From assembly GCA_004297075.1 (NCBI GenBank), contig SCVK01000396.1, forward strand, positions 1-64,000: 64,000 nucleotides of DNA, in the 5' to 3' direction. Of this stretch, positions 17,202 through 26,358 are shown in pieces. Both the position numbers and the translations under genes were made by a program. Below the pieces are notes generated by a model, which worked only from the letters and a program-made list of their open reading frames with translations, made no database searches and was not told the DNA's origin. Origin of the DNA: Chitinophagaceae bacterium. GTDB lineage: Bacteria; Bacteroidota; Bacteroidia; Chitinophagales; Chitinophagaceae. Numbering within the stretch: position 1 is the stretch's first letter; the number at the start of each line of letters is the position of its first letter.

Positions 17202-17605
17202 GCTGTAGGGGGAGGGATCGAATCCCGCTTTCAGCGGGACAGTTAGCTATTTGGTTGCCTTGGATTAAAGCGAGTGAGAGGAAGTAGTAAGCGTCCTGCC
17301 TTCATCATTCGTCTGTTCCTTATTCGATATTCTTCTGTTCAAAAGCCGCGAAACACAAAATAAAAAAGCCGCAACAGATTATGTTGCGGCTTTTGCTGCT
17401 GTAGGGGGAGGGATCGAATCCCGCTTTCAGCGGGACAGTTAGCTATTTGGTTGCCTTGGATTAAAGCGAGTGAGAGGAAGTAGTAAGCGTCCTGCCTTCG
17501 CCATTCATCTGTTCCTTGTTCAATATTCTTCTGTTCAAAAGCCGCGGAGCACAAAATAAAAAGCCGCAACAGATTATGTTGCGGCTTTTGCTGCTGTAGG
17601 GGGAG
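17202..17605. repeat. 195/196-bp tandem repeat with 13-bp core, likely att region
   Basis: Two near-identical units, 17202-17397 and 17398-17592, followed by a third copy of only the first 13 bp (17593-17605, GCTGTAGGGGGAG). So each unit is bounded by the same 13-bp direct repeat. Each unit contains a TCCCGCT/AGCGGGA hairpin near its start and ends with a perfect 13-bp stem AAAAGCCGCAACA (arms 17364-17376/17382-17394 and 17559-17571/17577-17589) that looks like a bidirectional terminator. After the third core the sequence diverges towards the integrase gene 210 bp away. This fits a left attachment site that has captured repeated integrations; the core could be the crossover sequence. No other copy was seen in the window. 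Confidence 0.75.
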
Positions 17606-17814
17606 CAGATTTTTTTCAGCCCCATTTTGACCCCTTTTTCCTCCAAAGTTTTGATTTTCATTCCTTTCTACCTTTGTATTGTACAGATTGGTAAGGATGG
17701 TTCTATATGAGGACGCGTATTTTTTCCCCCATTGCTTACCCCTGTAAAATGAGTGTTTTTTGAAAATAACTTTGCCCTGTGCGAGGGCAAAATTCATAAA
17801 CCCAACCCTATTTT

Positions 17815-19140
17815 ATGAAAGTGGGATTTTATTTAAAACGGCCAAATGACAATCGCGTATCTGTAATTTATGCTCAACTGAATTACAATATGACAGTTTT
17901 CAAGTATTATCTACTAGAAAAAATACATCCTTCTGACTGGAATTTTAAGGCACAAAAAGCTAAGCCAGGGGCTAAAGAAAGTCTGGAATTTAACCAGCGA
18001 TTGAAAGAAGTATCAGCTAAGGTCAATGACGCTTTTTATAACTATCAAAATACCCACAACGGTAACTCACCTACTCCTGAGCAGTTCAAGTATCTTCTTG
18101 ATGAAACTTTTAATAAGCAAAGTCAGGTGAGGATTGACCGTGAAATTGAACGCTCCTTTTGGGGATTCTTTCAAAATTTTATCGACAGGATGGAATCAGG
18201 TAGCAGGGTACACCTCACAAAGAATACGCCCCTTGCAACCAGTACCATTAATAACATGCGCAATCTTATGAACCATTTGAGGGATTTTCAAACCTTCAGC
18301 CATCGGGCGATAGAGTTCGATACCATCGATATGAAATTTTATTATGGCTTTACTGATTACCTGACTAAAGTTAAAAAGGTCAATATAAATTCTATCGGTA
18401 AGCTTATCACAAACACAAAAGTATTGATGCGGGAGGCGCTGGAATTGGGCTACACTAACAATACCATTTTCACTCATAGGAAGTTCCGTTCGGCTTCTGC
18501 TGAAACAGAAGCCGTATATTTAACTGAAAAGGAAATTGAAGAACTGCGTAAACTTGACCTTTCTGACAAAAAGAAATTGGAGCGTGTTCGTGATCTTTTT
18601 ATAGTTGGGTGTTATACGGGATTGCGCTATTCCGATCTCTCCAAATTGGCGTTTGCCAAAGTTGATGATGATATTCTTGAAGTTACCCAAACCAAAACCG
18701 GCGACCGGGTTCATATTCCACTAAGAATTGAAGTAAAGGATATGGTCGCCAAATATGATGGTGAATTCCCCGAAGCCATTTCTAATCAGAAATTCAATGA
18801 CTACCTGAAAGATGTTTGTAGTGAATGTGAGTTACTTAAAAAGGAGGTTTCTATTAAAACTTTTGTAGCTGGCAAACGTGAAACCCTGACCAAACCGAAG
18901 TATTTCTTCGTCAAATCCCATACAGCCCGCAGATCCTTTGCAACCAATGAATATCTCGCCAGAGACCTTCAGACGGCTGAAATCAGGGCTATAACAGGCC
19001 ATAAAACAGACAAATCGTTCTACAAGTACATCAGGGTAACACCCCGCGAAAATGCCGAGAATGTGGCTAAGAAATGGAAAGAAAGGGAACAAAAGCGGCT
19101 AAGGATGGTTCCAGAAAATAATCAGCTAAAAGCAGTCTAA
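17815..19140 (+). CDS. Tyrosine recombinase (integrase), Bacteroidota type
   Basis: Site-specific recombinase of 441 aa with an N-terminal arm-binding domain (residues about 1-95), a SAM-like core-binding domain (about 105-215) and a C-terminal catalytic domain. Catalytic residues are visible: Arg in CYTGLRYSDLSKL, Lys in the beta hairpin VTQTKTGDRVHIP, His and Arg in HTARRSFATN, His in ITGHKTDKSF, and the nucleophilic Tyr in FYKYIRV. It should integrate and excise the element that begins at the adjacent repeat array. Transcription points into the element. Confidence 0.95.
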   Translation: MKVGFYLKRPNDNRVSVIYAQLNYNMTVFKYYLLEKIHPSDWNFKAQKAKPGAKESLEFNQRLKEVSAKVNDAFYNYQNTHNGNSPTPEQFKYLLDETFNKQSQVRIDREIERSFWGFFQNFIDRMESGSRVHLTKNTPLATSTINNMRNLMNHLRDFQTFSHRAIEFDTIDMKFYYGFTDYLTKVKKVNINSIGKLITNTKVLMREALELGYTNNTIFTHRKFRSASAETEAVYLTEKEIEELRKLDLSDKKKLERVRDLFIVGCYTGLRYSDLSKLAFAKVDDDILEVTQTKTGDRVHIPLRIEVKDMVAKYDGEFPEAISNQKFNDYLKDVCSECELLKKEVSIKTFVAGKRETLTKPKYFFVKSHTARRSFATNEYLARDLQTAEIRAITGHKTDKSFYKYIRVTPRENAENVAKKWKEREQKRLRMVPENNQLKAV

Positions 19141-19150
19141 AATCAGATAT

Positions 19151-19666
19151 ATGAACCTAACGGCAATACAGCAGAAGATCTATGATGTTCGTGGAGAGAA
19201 AATCATGTTTGATTTTGACCTGGCAGCGTTATACGAGGTTGAAACAAGGATTCTAAACCAAGCCATAAAACGTAATAAAGACAGCTTCCCAGACGATTTT
19301 ATGTTCAAACTGACCTTACAGGAGTGGCAGGATATGTCATCACAATTTGTGATGACATCGGGCAAAAGGCCAAAATCAGCCCTTCCGTATGGCTTTACCG
19401 AACATGGGGTTACTATGCTGGCGAGTGTCTTGAAAAGCCCCAAGGCAAGAAAAATGAACATAGCGATAGTCAGGGCTTTCATTGCACTAAAAAAATTTGT
19501 TTCAGAACACGGTGAGTTAGTGGGTCAATTCATGGAACTGAAACAAAGAATAGGGGAACACGATATACAACTTAGTCAAATTTATGATGCTATTGAAAAC
19601 CTGCTGGATAGTAAGGCGGAAGAAAGAAAATGGGAAGAAAGGCAAAGAATTGGTTTTAAGAAGTGA
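19151..19666 (+). CDS. ORF6N-domain protein
   Basis: A 171-aa protein with the ORF6N DNA-binding domain of phage and mobile elements (IYDVRGEKIMFDFDLAALYE, RNKDSFPDDFMFKLT, YGFTEHGVTMLASVL) and a C-terminal helical tail. The family is associated with mobile elements and phage regulation; the specific role is unknown. It starts 10 nt after the integrase stop and is probably co-transcribed. An 11-bp perfect palindrome with a 3-nt loop (19334-19358) lies inside the coding sequence. Confidence 0.88.
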   Translation: MNLTAIQQKIYDVRGEKIMFDFDLAALYEVETRILNQAIKRNKDSFPDDFMFKLTLQEWQDMSSQFVMTSGKRPKSALPYGFTEHGVTMLASVLKSPKARKMNIAIVRAFIALKKFVSEHGELVGQFMELKQRIGEHDIQLSQIYDAIENLLDSKAEERKWEERQRIGFKK

Positions 19667-19672
19667 TCAATT

Positions 19673-20614
19673 TTATTGTAAATAAAATTCCTTTATCAAT
19701 TCATGACCTCTTGAATGTATAGGCGATGCAATAGCCAAGTAATGCATGGTTGCCATTGCAAAATCGGTGTACTGTTTTTTCCATTCAACAAATTCAGGTA
19801 TTTTGTTTTCTTCTGTAAATGGCTCGATAGTAAATTGTGTATCCGTGTCAATCGTTTTTCCTTTTATAAAACCTTTATCGACTTCTATTCCATGAAAGGA
19901 AAGTTCTTGTGCAGGATGTATCTGACAAGAATCGCCTTTTTTCCAGGTATTAGGTAAGGTAAACGGAACCCTGTAGGCTACATGAATTTCTGCTGGTGTT
20001 CTTTTGTTATTTACAAATTCTATAGCTGCAAAATAGATAGGGAATGTCTCCTTATTTTCCCAACGCATCAACCCACCGTGGTTATTGATCCTGTCAAAGA
20101 CAACCTGTAGTCTATCCCATGTGTTGTTCCGTTCTTTGCGAAGACCCCTATCTTCATAAAGGTCATTGATCATGTTTAGCGGGCTATAAATATTATGTGA
20201 AATAAATGGTCCACCAAACGAATGCATCTTGGGATGCGAATAATTATTACGCATCCAGTCAATTCTGTCAATATATTCTTTATGGTCTGTTTCAAAATAC
20301 CCACGTTTAAAAAACCAGTAAAGCAATGGCTTCATTGTTTTATGGTAAGCCCAGTCGTTATTTTCAATTTCCTTGTGTCTGAGTTTCATAGCTAATTCAA
20401 GAGACATTAAAGCCTTTTGAACCGCAAGGTCAATAAACTCATACTGGTAATAGCTTAGTTCAACAAGACTCTTGATTACGTTCCAATGGCCGTGAACATC
20501 CTGATGTACTTCAGACTTTAAATAAAAGGTGCTGTCAACCTTTTGAAAAAAAGTTTCGTATTCTACTATTTGAGCATCATGACCCCAACGCGAGTCGATT
20601 TTTGGATGTGGCAT
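19673..20614 (-). CDS. HEPN-like protein, third gene of candidate defence operon
   Basis: A 313-aa protein I cannot assign to a named family. The N-terminal half is helical (YQYEFIDLAVQKALMSLELA) and contains R122-N-N-Y-S-H127, an R-N-x3-H form of the RX4-6H motif that marks HEPN ribonucleases and related domains. The preceding helix and the DWMRNNYSHPK context fit a HEPN fold. The C-terminal half (about 180-313) is beta-rich with no recognised motif. It is 20 nt downstream of the RES gene and convergent with ORF6N, with only 6 bp between stops. An RNase or nucleotidyl-transfer-related role is inference. Confidence 0.6.
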   Translation of the reverse strand: MPHPKIDSRWGHDAQIVEYETFFQKVDSTFYLKSEVHQDVHGHWNVIKSLVELSYYQYEFIDLAVQKALMSLELAMKLRHKEIENNDWAYHKTMKPLLYWFFKRGYFETDHKEYIDRIDWMRNNYSHPKMHSFGGPFISHNIYSPLNMINDLYEDRGLRKERNNTWDRLQVVFDRINNHGGLMRWENKETFPIYFAAIEFVNNKRTPAEIHVAYRVPFTLPNTWKKGDSCQIHPAQELSFHGIEVDKGFIKGKTIDTDTQFTIEPFTEENKIPEFVEWKKQYTDFAMATMHYLAIASPIHSRGHELIKEFYLQ

Positions 20615-20634
20615 AATATCTGGTTGAAGGAATC

Positions 20635-21573
20635 TTAAATTATGTAGCGAAACCTGAACCTGCCATCTGATTCTACTTCTGCATAATTGGATGCAGGCAC
20701 GATTGTATAAGATTTGATATTTCTTTTATCGCGCATAGACTTAAACATAAGTGAACCTTCCAGTTTGAGATAGTTGTTGTCGATCAGTTCCTTGGTGAGT
20801 GCCAAATTAAGGCCGTTGTTTTCAGTCATTGAACTTGAATACAATATGCCCAATTCATTCCCATAATATTTTTTCAATGCGTGAAAAAGAGCAGTAGTTA
20901 AAAGATATTTTTGTGTAACGTCATATTTTCTTGCGGCATAGCCGGAGAAAAATGTATAAAAACGAAGACACTTTTCAAGGTCTGTACGACTACAACATGC
21001 CTTTAAAAAATTCACATAATGTGGATTTAAATTGCCAACCTGCGAACTTTTTTGCAGTGCATCTTTAAAGAAGGTGAGAATAACTATTTTGATGGGCTTA
21101 ATAATATTCCATTTGCCTATTGTAAAATATTTTAGATCATTTTGACAAGTAGTATCAAACAGTTCTTTGCAAGGTTCACATATAGATGTGAGCTGGCCGC
21201 TTCCATTCTTAGACTCTAATGGAGCTGCACCGTAGAAAACCTGCTCCCCCGAAAGATTAAATCTGCCTTGGTCTACCAAATGATTGTATGGATTGTATGA
21301 AATTTCAGACGCTCTGCTAAAAACCTCTCCGTTCTTATTTTCCCTTGCTCTCAGAATAAAAGAATCCTGAAGGTGGTTTATTGGGATTGGCAACCTACTG
21401 ATCAACTCGAAACATAAGTCAACTAACCTATTAAAGTCAGGTGCAGAAAACTTGGCTTCATCTTCCAATGAATGGATGAACGAAATAATGCTTTCAAGAG
21501 AAGAGTTAATTCTAAATCTTGAAGGAAATTTTTGATAGCCTGGTTTGAAATCAATTATATAATGCGCCTTCAT
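20635..21573 (-). CDS. RES-domain protein, second gene of candidate defence operon
   Basis: A 312-aa protein with a region resembling RES domains: ILRARENKNG (R75/R77), SEISYNP (about 89-95), then QGRFNLSGEQVFYGAAPLE (102-120), the family's GR-x-N-x2-G-x-x-VxYxA block with a following Glu at 120. RES domains have an ADP-ribosyltransferase-like fold; characterised members are toxins that degrade or modify NAD or transfer ADP-ribose. An N-terminal helical region (1-70) and a C-terminal 150 aa of unknown fold flank it. The ATG overlaps the upstream stop as ATGA, so translation is coupled to the HEPN/zinc-ribbon protein. No Xre-type antitoxin is present. Confidence 0.65.
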   Translation of the reverse strand: MKAHYIIDFKPGYQKFPSRFRINSSLESIISFIHSLEDEAKFSAPDFNRLVDLCFELISRLPIPINHLQDSFILRARENKNGEVFSRASEISYNPYNHLVDQGRFNLSGEQVFYGAAPLESKNGSGQLTSICEPCKELFDTTCQNDLKYFTIGKWNIIKPIKIVILTFFKDALQKSSQVGNLNPHYVNFLKACCSRTDLEKCLRFYTFFSGYAARKYDVTQKYLLTTALFHALKKYYGNELGILYSSSMTENNGLNLALTKELIDNNYLKLEGSLMFKSMRDKRNIKSYTIVPASNYAEVESDGRFRFRYII

Positions 21574-22583
21574 ATATTTTGTGTTTTATTGCTAAGTGCC
21601 TGAATGATTTTCTCGATGATTGACAGACACAAATTCACATCAGCTTCTTTTACAACGACCCTCTGCCCAATTTTATAGGATAGATCTCCTGATGAATCAA
21701 TGTATTTTTGATCCACAATGCCTTCTGTATGTGATAAAAGGTGCCTGCGTTGAAAAAATATTTTTAAACTCTTAATTTCTTTCTCAGTTGTCCAGTCATT
21801 GAATGTTTCACCAATTGCTTCCCGCCAGTATTCTGCACCGAATTCAATATTCTGGAAACTATTGAACCGAACTTTAGTGGCAGGAAATTTCCGGCCAAAC
21901 AAAACCTCATTAAATCTTTGAAAGGCAACCACACAATCATTAAGACTTGTTTCAATTAAAGATTGGCAGGTTATAGCAGCAGTATCCTTGCTGATTGTTT
22001 CAAGCGAAGTTTTGATATGTGGAATGTTGTCTATTTTTGCTTTGATTTTTTTGACAGCATTTGCGAAAGTTTCTTCCGCAGAATTATGACCACAACAAGG
22101 ACAAAAGAACGCGCTTCCTATCACTGCATATCTTGAATTGCATTCCTGGCAGGTAATCTTTAATTCCATTTCTTCTTTCGATGCCAACGGTAGAATGGTT
22201 TCATCTTTTCTACCACCTGTAACATTCATGGTCAATGACAGAAAATAATTTCGGGATTGACGAGAATTAAAATTTACTGCATCTTCCCGTATCGCATTAT
22301 GAATACGATTCGTGATATGACCTTTTATTTTTTCACGCCCTTCCGCCAGTTGCTCATTTGTGTACCAAGATTTGGAATTTGCTTCATGCCTGCACATAGG
22401 ACAATACACTTTTTCAGAATTAAAAATATTCTGCCAATCTTCTTCCAAGACTTTAAACTGAAAAAGGCAAGCTCCGTTTGGACATTCCTTATCGATATAT
22501 CCTTCACCATCTGCATGAATAGGAATGGTAACCTGCTTCATTTCTTTAAGTCTTTCTAACTCTTTTAAAACTTTTTCGAACAT
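21570..22583 (-). CDS. Zinc-ribbon plus HEPN protein, first gene of candidate defence operon
   Basis: A 337-aa protein. Two zinc-binding groups precede a helical C-terminal domain: C34/C39 with C61/C64 (KVYCPMCRH), and C145/C148 (TCQECNSRY) with C161/C164 (FFCPCCGH). The C-terminal part contains RRHLLSHTEGIVDQKYI (R280-X4-H285), a pattern shared with HEPN domains of abortive-infection and toxin proteins, where Arg and His are catalytic for RNA cleavage. The zinc ribbons may bind nucleic acid. It leads a three-gene operon with 4-bp overlap to the RES gene. Family name unknown; HEPN assignment by motif and context. Confidence 0.65.
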   Translation of the reverse strand: MFEKVLKELERLKEMKQVTIPIHADGEGYIDKECPNGACLFQFKVLEEDWQNIFNSEKVYCPMCRHEANSKSWYTNEQLAEGREKIKGHITNRIHNAIREDAVNFNSRQSRNYFLSLTMNVTGGRKDETILPLASKEEMELKITCQECNSRYAVIGSAFFCPCCGHNSAEETFANAVKKIKAKIDNIPHIKTSLETISKDTAAITCQSLIETSLNDCVVAFQRFNEVLFGRKFPATKVRFNSFQNIEFGAEYWREAIGETFNDWTTEKEIKSLKIFFQRRHLLSHTEGIVDQKYIDSSGDLSYKIGQRVVVKEADVNLCLSIIEKIIQALSNKTQNI

Positions 22584-22692
22584 GGTAGAATATTTGACTT
22601 AAAATTACCAAACTACCTTCAATGCTAAAAGATTTAGTTTTACACAGATGGTTAAACATCGCAAGAGGTTGATTTATAGCTAATTGCCATTG

Positions 22693-24669
22693 TTATGATA
22701 GTTCATCTATTTCCTCCTGTTGAATTTTAAGCCGGTATATTTCTTGCTCAATAAGCATTTTTATATCATGAGTTATCTGATAATAATTATCCTGCACTTC
22801 CTGCTGATCCAGTTGCCTGACAGGTGGTATATCCTGGAACCTGCTTATTTCTGCATTTAGAGCTTTGCTATCATTCAATACCTCGCTATGGAACATCTTT
22901 AGTTTAATTTTCTCATTCGGATCATCTGATACCATCCCAACAAATTCACCGGAAGAAAGCGCTGATATTTTGGATGCCGGTATCGCATAATCCAACTGCA
23001 TGGATTTGCTGACAGAAGTATCAGTTCGGTTAATAGAAAGACTCTGCCTGTCTTGCATAATCTTTCCAAATCTTTCTGCTAATAATTTCGCACTATCACC
23101 CATTACTTGGCCGCTGATCAGGTTGCCGCAAATATTCACAATTACATCTGCCTGCTCTTTGCCATAGTCTTTTCGCAATTGGCTAAAATCCTGCATCCCC
23201 AAAACAGGTGCTACTTTATTACTTCTTGCAGTAGCAATCAACGAATCGATGTTATTAAAAAAGATGGTCGGGAACTCGTCAAATACCAATGCGCATTTTT
23301 GTTTCCCTTTCTTGTTGACGAGCTTGACCAATCGCGAGATGTAAAGTGATAACACCGCTCCGTAGATCGCCTGCTTTTCGGGGTTATTTCCTACACAGAT
23401 TATTTTAGGGTGGAGTGGATCGTTGATATTAAGGGTAAAATCATTGCCTGATAATACCCAGTATAGTTGAGGGGAAGCAAGCCGAGCCATACAAATCTTA
23501 GCTGATGCCACCTGCCCTTCTAATTGTTCCATTGCATCATTTTCATAAGCTGTGATAAATGGATTTAAGAGTACCTGTATTTCTGGTTCGGTTTGAAGTA
23601 CCGGGAATAGTTCTTCATATTTTACCTGTATCATTTCAATGACATGAGGTAAAGTGCAATAACGGCCACCCGCATATTTGCGTAAATACCAGATCACTGC
23701 TGTTACGAAATTGATAGGGGACTCGACAAAAAAATCTCCCTGCTTTTTGATCCATTCCCTGTTTAGTCCCAACAGGATCGTTCTGGCTGATTCGGTGGCA
23801 TCTGTAATATCGAGCATATTCAAAGGGTCTAAAGGATTGCACCGATGTGAGTTTGCAAGGTTGTCAAAATTGATGGAGTAGAACGATGGAGGGTTCACAT
23901 ATTTGTGTTTATTGGCAAGCATCCAGTTATAGGCAGGTTTACTTAAATCATCGTATTTAAAATCATAGATGAATAGTGCATACCCTTTTTCGATCATCTG
24001 TTTGATTAATGGGAGGATAATAAACCACGACTTACCGGCACCCGGCGTACCGCATACAATGGAACCACGAAAAGGGTTAATGATATTGATATAACTATTG
24101 CGTACCTGTTGTTTAAGCATATATCTGGCGCGGTAATGTACAGAGTAGTCATTTCGTATTAATCTTTCTTCCTGCGGGAAAGTTTCATTGACCTCATTGA
24201 ATACATCATTGGATAATTTCGTTTGAATCAAGCGGCTGAATAAATTTCCACCAGCGAGTATCAGAAGAAATCCAAGGGTAGTTACAACCATATAGATAAT
24301 GGAAATTGCTTGCACGTTACCCTCCATCTCCAAAATCCAAACACTTGCGAAGAAGAAAAAGACACCGGAGACCAATAAAACTAAAATCCGTTTGGGTTGT
24401 AGTTCATCATCTTTTTTGCCCTTCGCTCCAACCAATGAAATTGCCAATAGCCCAAGTGCGATCAATTTGGAATGGTGGAAGCTGTTAAATAAACCTGTCC
24501 TGACTGTATTCTGTAAAATTCTATCAGTCAAAGCAGCGGATACCCCCCAATATTTAAAAGCAGCATAACAATAAAAGTAAAAGTGCAATAGCAAAAGGAT
24601 AATGCTTGCAAGCCTTGTCATGTCCATTATTTTTCTAAGCCCCATTTCATTTTCACCTGTAGCAGACAT
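22693..24669 (-). CDS. VirD4/TraG-type coupling protein
   Basis: Conjugative coupling ATPase of 658 aa that docks the relaxosome at a secretion channel. Several N-terminal membrane segments (within about residues 18-140) precede the P-loop GTPGAGKS (207-214) and a Walker B-like CALVFDEFPTIFF. A TraM-binding-like C-terminal region (TARSNKVAPVLGMQDFSQL, GNLISGQVMGDSAKLLAERF) follows. It is downstream of the relaxase and MobC genes on the same strand. A mobilizable element carrying its own coupling protein needs only a helper transfer channel. Confidence 0.92.
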   Translation of the reverse strand: MSATGENEMGLRKIMDMTRLASIILLLLHFYFYCYAAFKYWGVSAALTDRILQNTVRTGLFNSFHHSKLIALGLLAISLVGAKGKKDDELQPKRILVLLVSGVFFFFASVWILEMEGNVQAISIIYMVVTTLGFLLILAGGNLFSRLIQTKLSNDVFNEVNETFPQEERLIRNDYSVHYRARYMLKQQVRNSYINIINPFRGSIVCGTPGAGKSWFIILPLIKQMIEKGYALFIYDFKYDDLSKPAYNWMLANKHKYVNPPSFYSINFDNLANSHRCNPLDPLNMLDITDATESARTILLGLNREWIKKQGDFFVESPINFVTAVIWYLRKYAGGRYCTLPHVIEMIQVKYEELFPVLQTEPEIQVLLNPFITAYENDAMEQLEGQVASAKICMARLASPQLYWVLSGNDFTLNINDPLHPKIICVGNNPEKQAIYGAVLSLYISRLVKLVNKKGKQKCALVFDEFPTIFFNNIDSLIATARSNKVAPVLGMQDFSQLRKDYGKEQADVIVNICGNLISGQVMGDSAKLLAERFGKIMQDRQSLSINRTDTSVSKSMQLDYAIPASKISALSSGEFVGMVSDDPNEKIKLKMFHSEVLNDSKALNAEISRFQDIPPVRQLDQQEVQDNYYQITHDIKMLIEQEIYRLKIQQEEIDELS

Positions 24670-24686
24670 ACGATTGTTTTTAGTGT

Positions 24687-25916
24687 TTATAATCCGAGTG
24701 ATTTTCTTTTTTTCCTACGTTTCTTTTTCAGCAACTGAACCGGAACATAATCCGGTTGCACCTGTTGTGATAACAGCAGGTCAACGAGGTTTTCCGGTGA
24801 TAGTTGCAAAGCATCCATCCCTTTTGTTTCCGGGATGTTTTGGTGTGCCTTGTTTTGTTTAGCAAAGGATGCTAATTCAGTGGTTAGGTGTGCTGCACTG
24901 TAAGCTTTACCAATATCACTACCATTGAACACGGTTTTATTATTGTTGTCAACGAAAGTGATACCGTATATTTTTCCCTCAATGTTTTGACGTAGCACCG
25001 CTGCAATATTCATTTGTTCGAGAGCGCGAATAAATGTGTTCATATCCCTGGGCTGCGAGGCCAGTACCTGATCGATCAAATTTTTCAAAGCATTTTTGAA
25101 GGGTTCTTTAAGTGCTTTGTTTTTCTCAAACAGGCTTTCCAGCTTTTCAAGTGTAGGTTTACTATTAATTGAACTGGCTTTGATGGGAACGCCTATCTTA
25201 TTGCTATCCTTATCCAAGACACGATACATAAGTCCTTTGTGCTTATAAATACGCCCGTCCTGCTGGCCTCTGTCAGCAACTACATTGTAAGCTCTGAGAA
25301 TAGCATTGAATTCAGGTAGCGAGGAAAACCTGTATGTATTCAAAACTGCATTCACTACATTCGTAATACCCTTCTTGGTTTCCGTTTTTCCATAGCCGAC
25401 CTTTTCCGCGTGTACCGGCATAATCTGTTTATTAAATAATCGCTTTTGATTTTCTGCGCGAACCAAACCATAGGATTGTTCTATTTCTTTTCTCGCTTTT
25501 TCGGATTGATTGCGACCGATATTATAAGTGTCAATTCGTTTGCCATCATCTTGTATGGTTGTTGTAACAATATGGATATGCGGATGCCCCGCATCCTTGT
25601 GTTTGTACATTAGCCAGGGCTGCATACCAAAGCCGATCTTTTCCATATAATCAGTTGCGATAGTGATTAGCTTATCATGCGATAACTTTTCCGAAGGATC
25701 AAAATTGAGTGAGATGTGCAATGTCTTAGTGGCTGCACGACTGTTCAGGTTGTTCAACCGTTCAAAGCCTTCCAGTTTCTGGTAAAAATTCATATCACTA
25801 GCGTCACGTAAATACCCGGAGGCGTGTAAGCATTCTGCTTTGCCTTCCTGCACTTTGTTTTCATTGTAATTCAGTGCAGCAATTATCCTGGCTGGGGAGG
25901 TTATTTTTGCAACCAT
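24687..25916 (-). CDS. Relaxase/mobilization nuclease
   Basis: DNA-nicking relaxase of 409 aa of the PF03432 type. The metal-binding three-His motif is seen as H111-P-H113-I-H115 in KDAGHPHIHIV, following TKTLHISLNFDPSEKLSH. The N-terminal MVAKITSPARIIAALNYNENKV region is typical of Bacteroidota mobilization proteins. It should nick oriT and lead the transferred strand. The start overlaps the end of the MobC gene by 16 bp, and the coupling protein follows 17 bp downstream. Confidence 0.94.
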   Translation of the reverse strand: MVAKITSPARIIAALNYNENKVQEGKAECLHASGYLRDASDMNFYQKLEGFERLNNLNSRAATKTLHISLNFDPSEKLSHDKLITIATDYMEKIGFGMQPWLMYKHKDAGHPHIHIVTTTIQDDGKRIDTYNIGRNQSEKARKEIEQSYGLVRAENQKRLFNKQIMPVHAEKVGYGKTETKKGITNVVNAVLNTYRFSSLPEFNAILRAYNVVADRGQQDGRIYKHKGLMYRVLDKDSNKIGVPIKASSINSKPTLEKLESLFEKNKALKEPFKNALKNLIDQVLASQPRDMNTFIRALEQMNIAAVLRQNIEGKIYGITFVDNNNKTVFNGSDIGKAYSAAHLTTELASFAKQNKAHQNIPETKGMDALQLSPENLVDLLLSQQVQPDYVPVQLLKKKRRKKRKSLGL

Positions 25917-26299
25917 TGTTCGTAGAGTTGGTTCATGCGTAAACGAATGGTTTCAATACTTTGCACAACCTGTTTGTGCAAAGCGTGTTGTTCCTGTATC
26001 CAATGACGGAACTCCGGGATGCGGTCAAGTGTATGCAGTTTGTGTACTGCTTGGTTGAAATTGTTGCCCACCCCGTTCAATTGTTTTCTAAGGTCCAGCA
26101 TGTCTTTTAAAAAATCATCGGCTGACTGGTTTCGGTAAGTGAGTATCACCGGTTTTTGCAATGCTACTTTGCGCACATAATTACTGATCGTTTTTTCAGT
26201 GCTTGATTGTTGTAGTTTTTTGAGTTGATTTTTCTCAGTGCTATTCATCCTGACTTTCAGGATGAGATTGCGCGGTTCCTTTTCTTTTTCTTTCATCAC
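25901..26299 (-). CDS. MobC-type relaxosome accessory protein
   Basis: A 132-aa basic protein of the bacterial mobilization (MobC, PF05713) type: N-terminal ribbon-helix-helix-like NLILKVRMNSTEKNQLKKLQ, then helices with LDLRKQLNGVGNNFNQAVHK, the conserved LNxxGNNxNQ block. It binds oriT and helps the relaxase access the nic site. First gene of the mob operon; the candidate oriT palindrome begins 60 bp upstream of its start. Confidence 0.9.
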   Translation of the reverse strand: MMKEKEKEPRNLILKVRMNSTEKNQLKKLQQSSTEKTISNYVRKVALQKPVILTYRNQSADDFLKDMLDLRKQLNGVGNNFNQAVHKLHTLDRIPEFRHWIQEQHALHKQVVQSIETIRLRMNQLYEQWLQK

Positions 26300-26358
26300 T
26301 ATTCATTTTCACTTTTATGTCTTGCTTTCTTATCCCCGCACGAGTTCCGAGTGAAGGG

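Noticed and set aside
17202-17420. tRNA-like T-arm motif GGGATCGAATCCC in the repeat units
   Set aside because: The palindromic stretch resembles a T-stem, but no acceptor or anticodon arm can be assembled on either strand. It belongs to a direct repeat, so no tRNA is called.
17339-17797. Minus-strand reading frame over the tandem repeat array
   Set aside because: The translation repeats the array itself (LPLQQQKPQHNLLRLF twice) and has no normal composition, so it reflects repeats rather than a protein.
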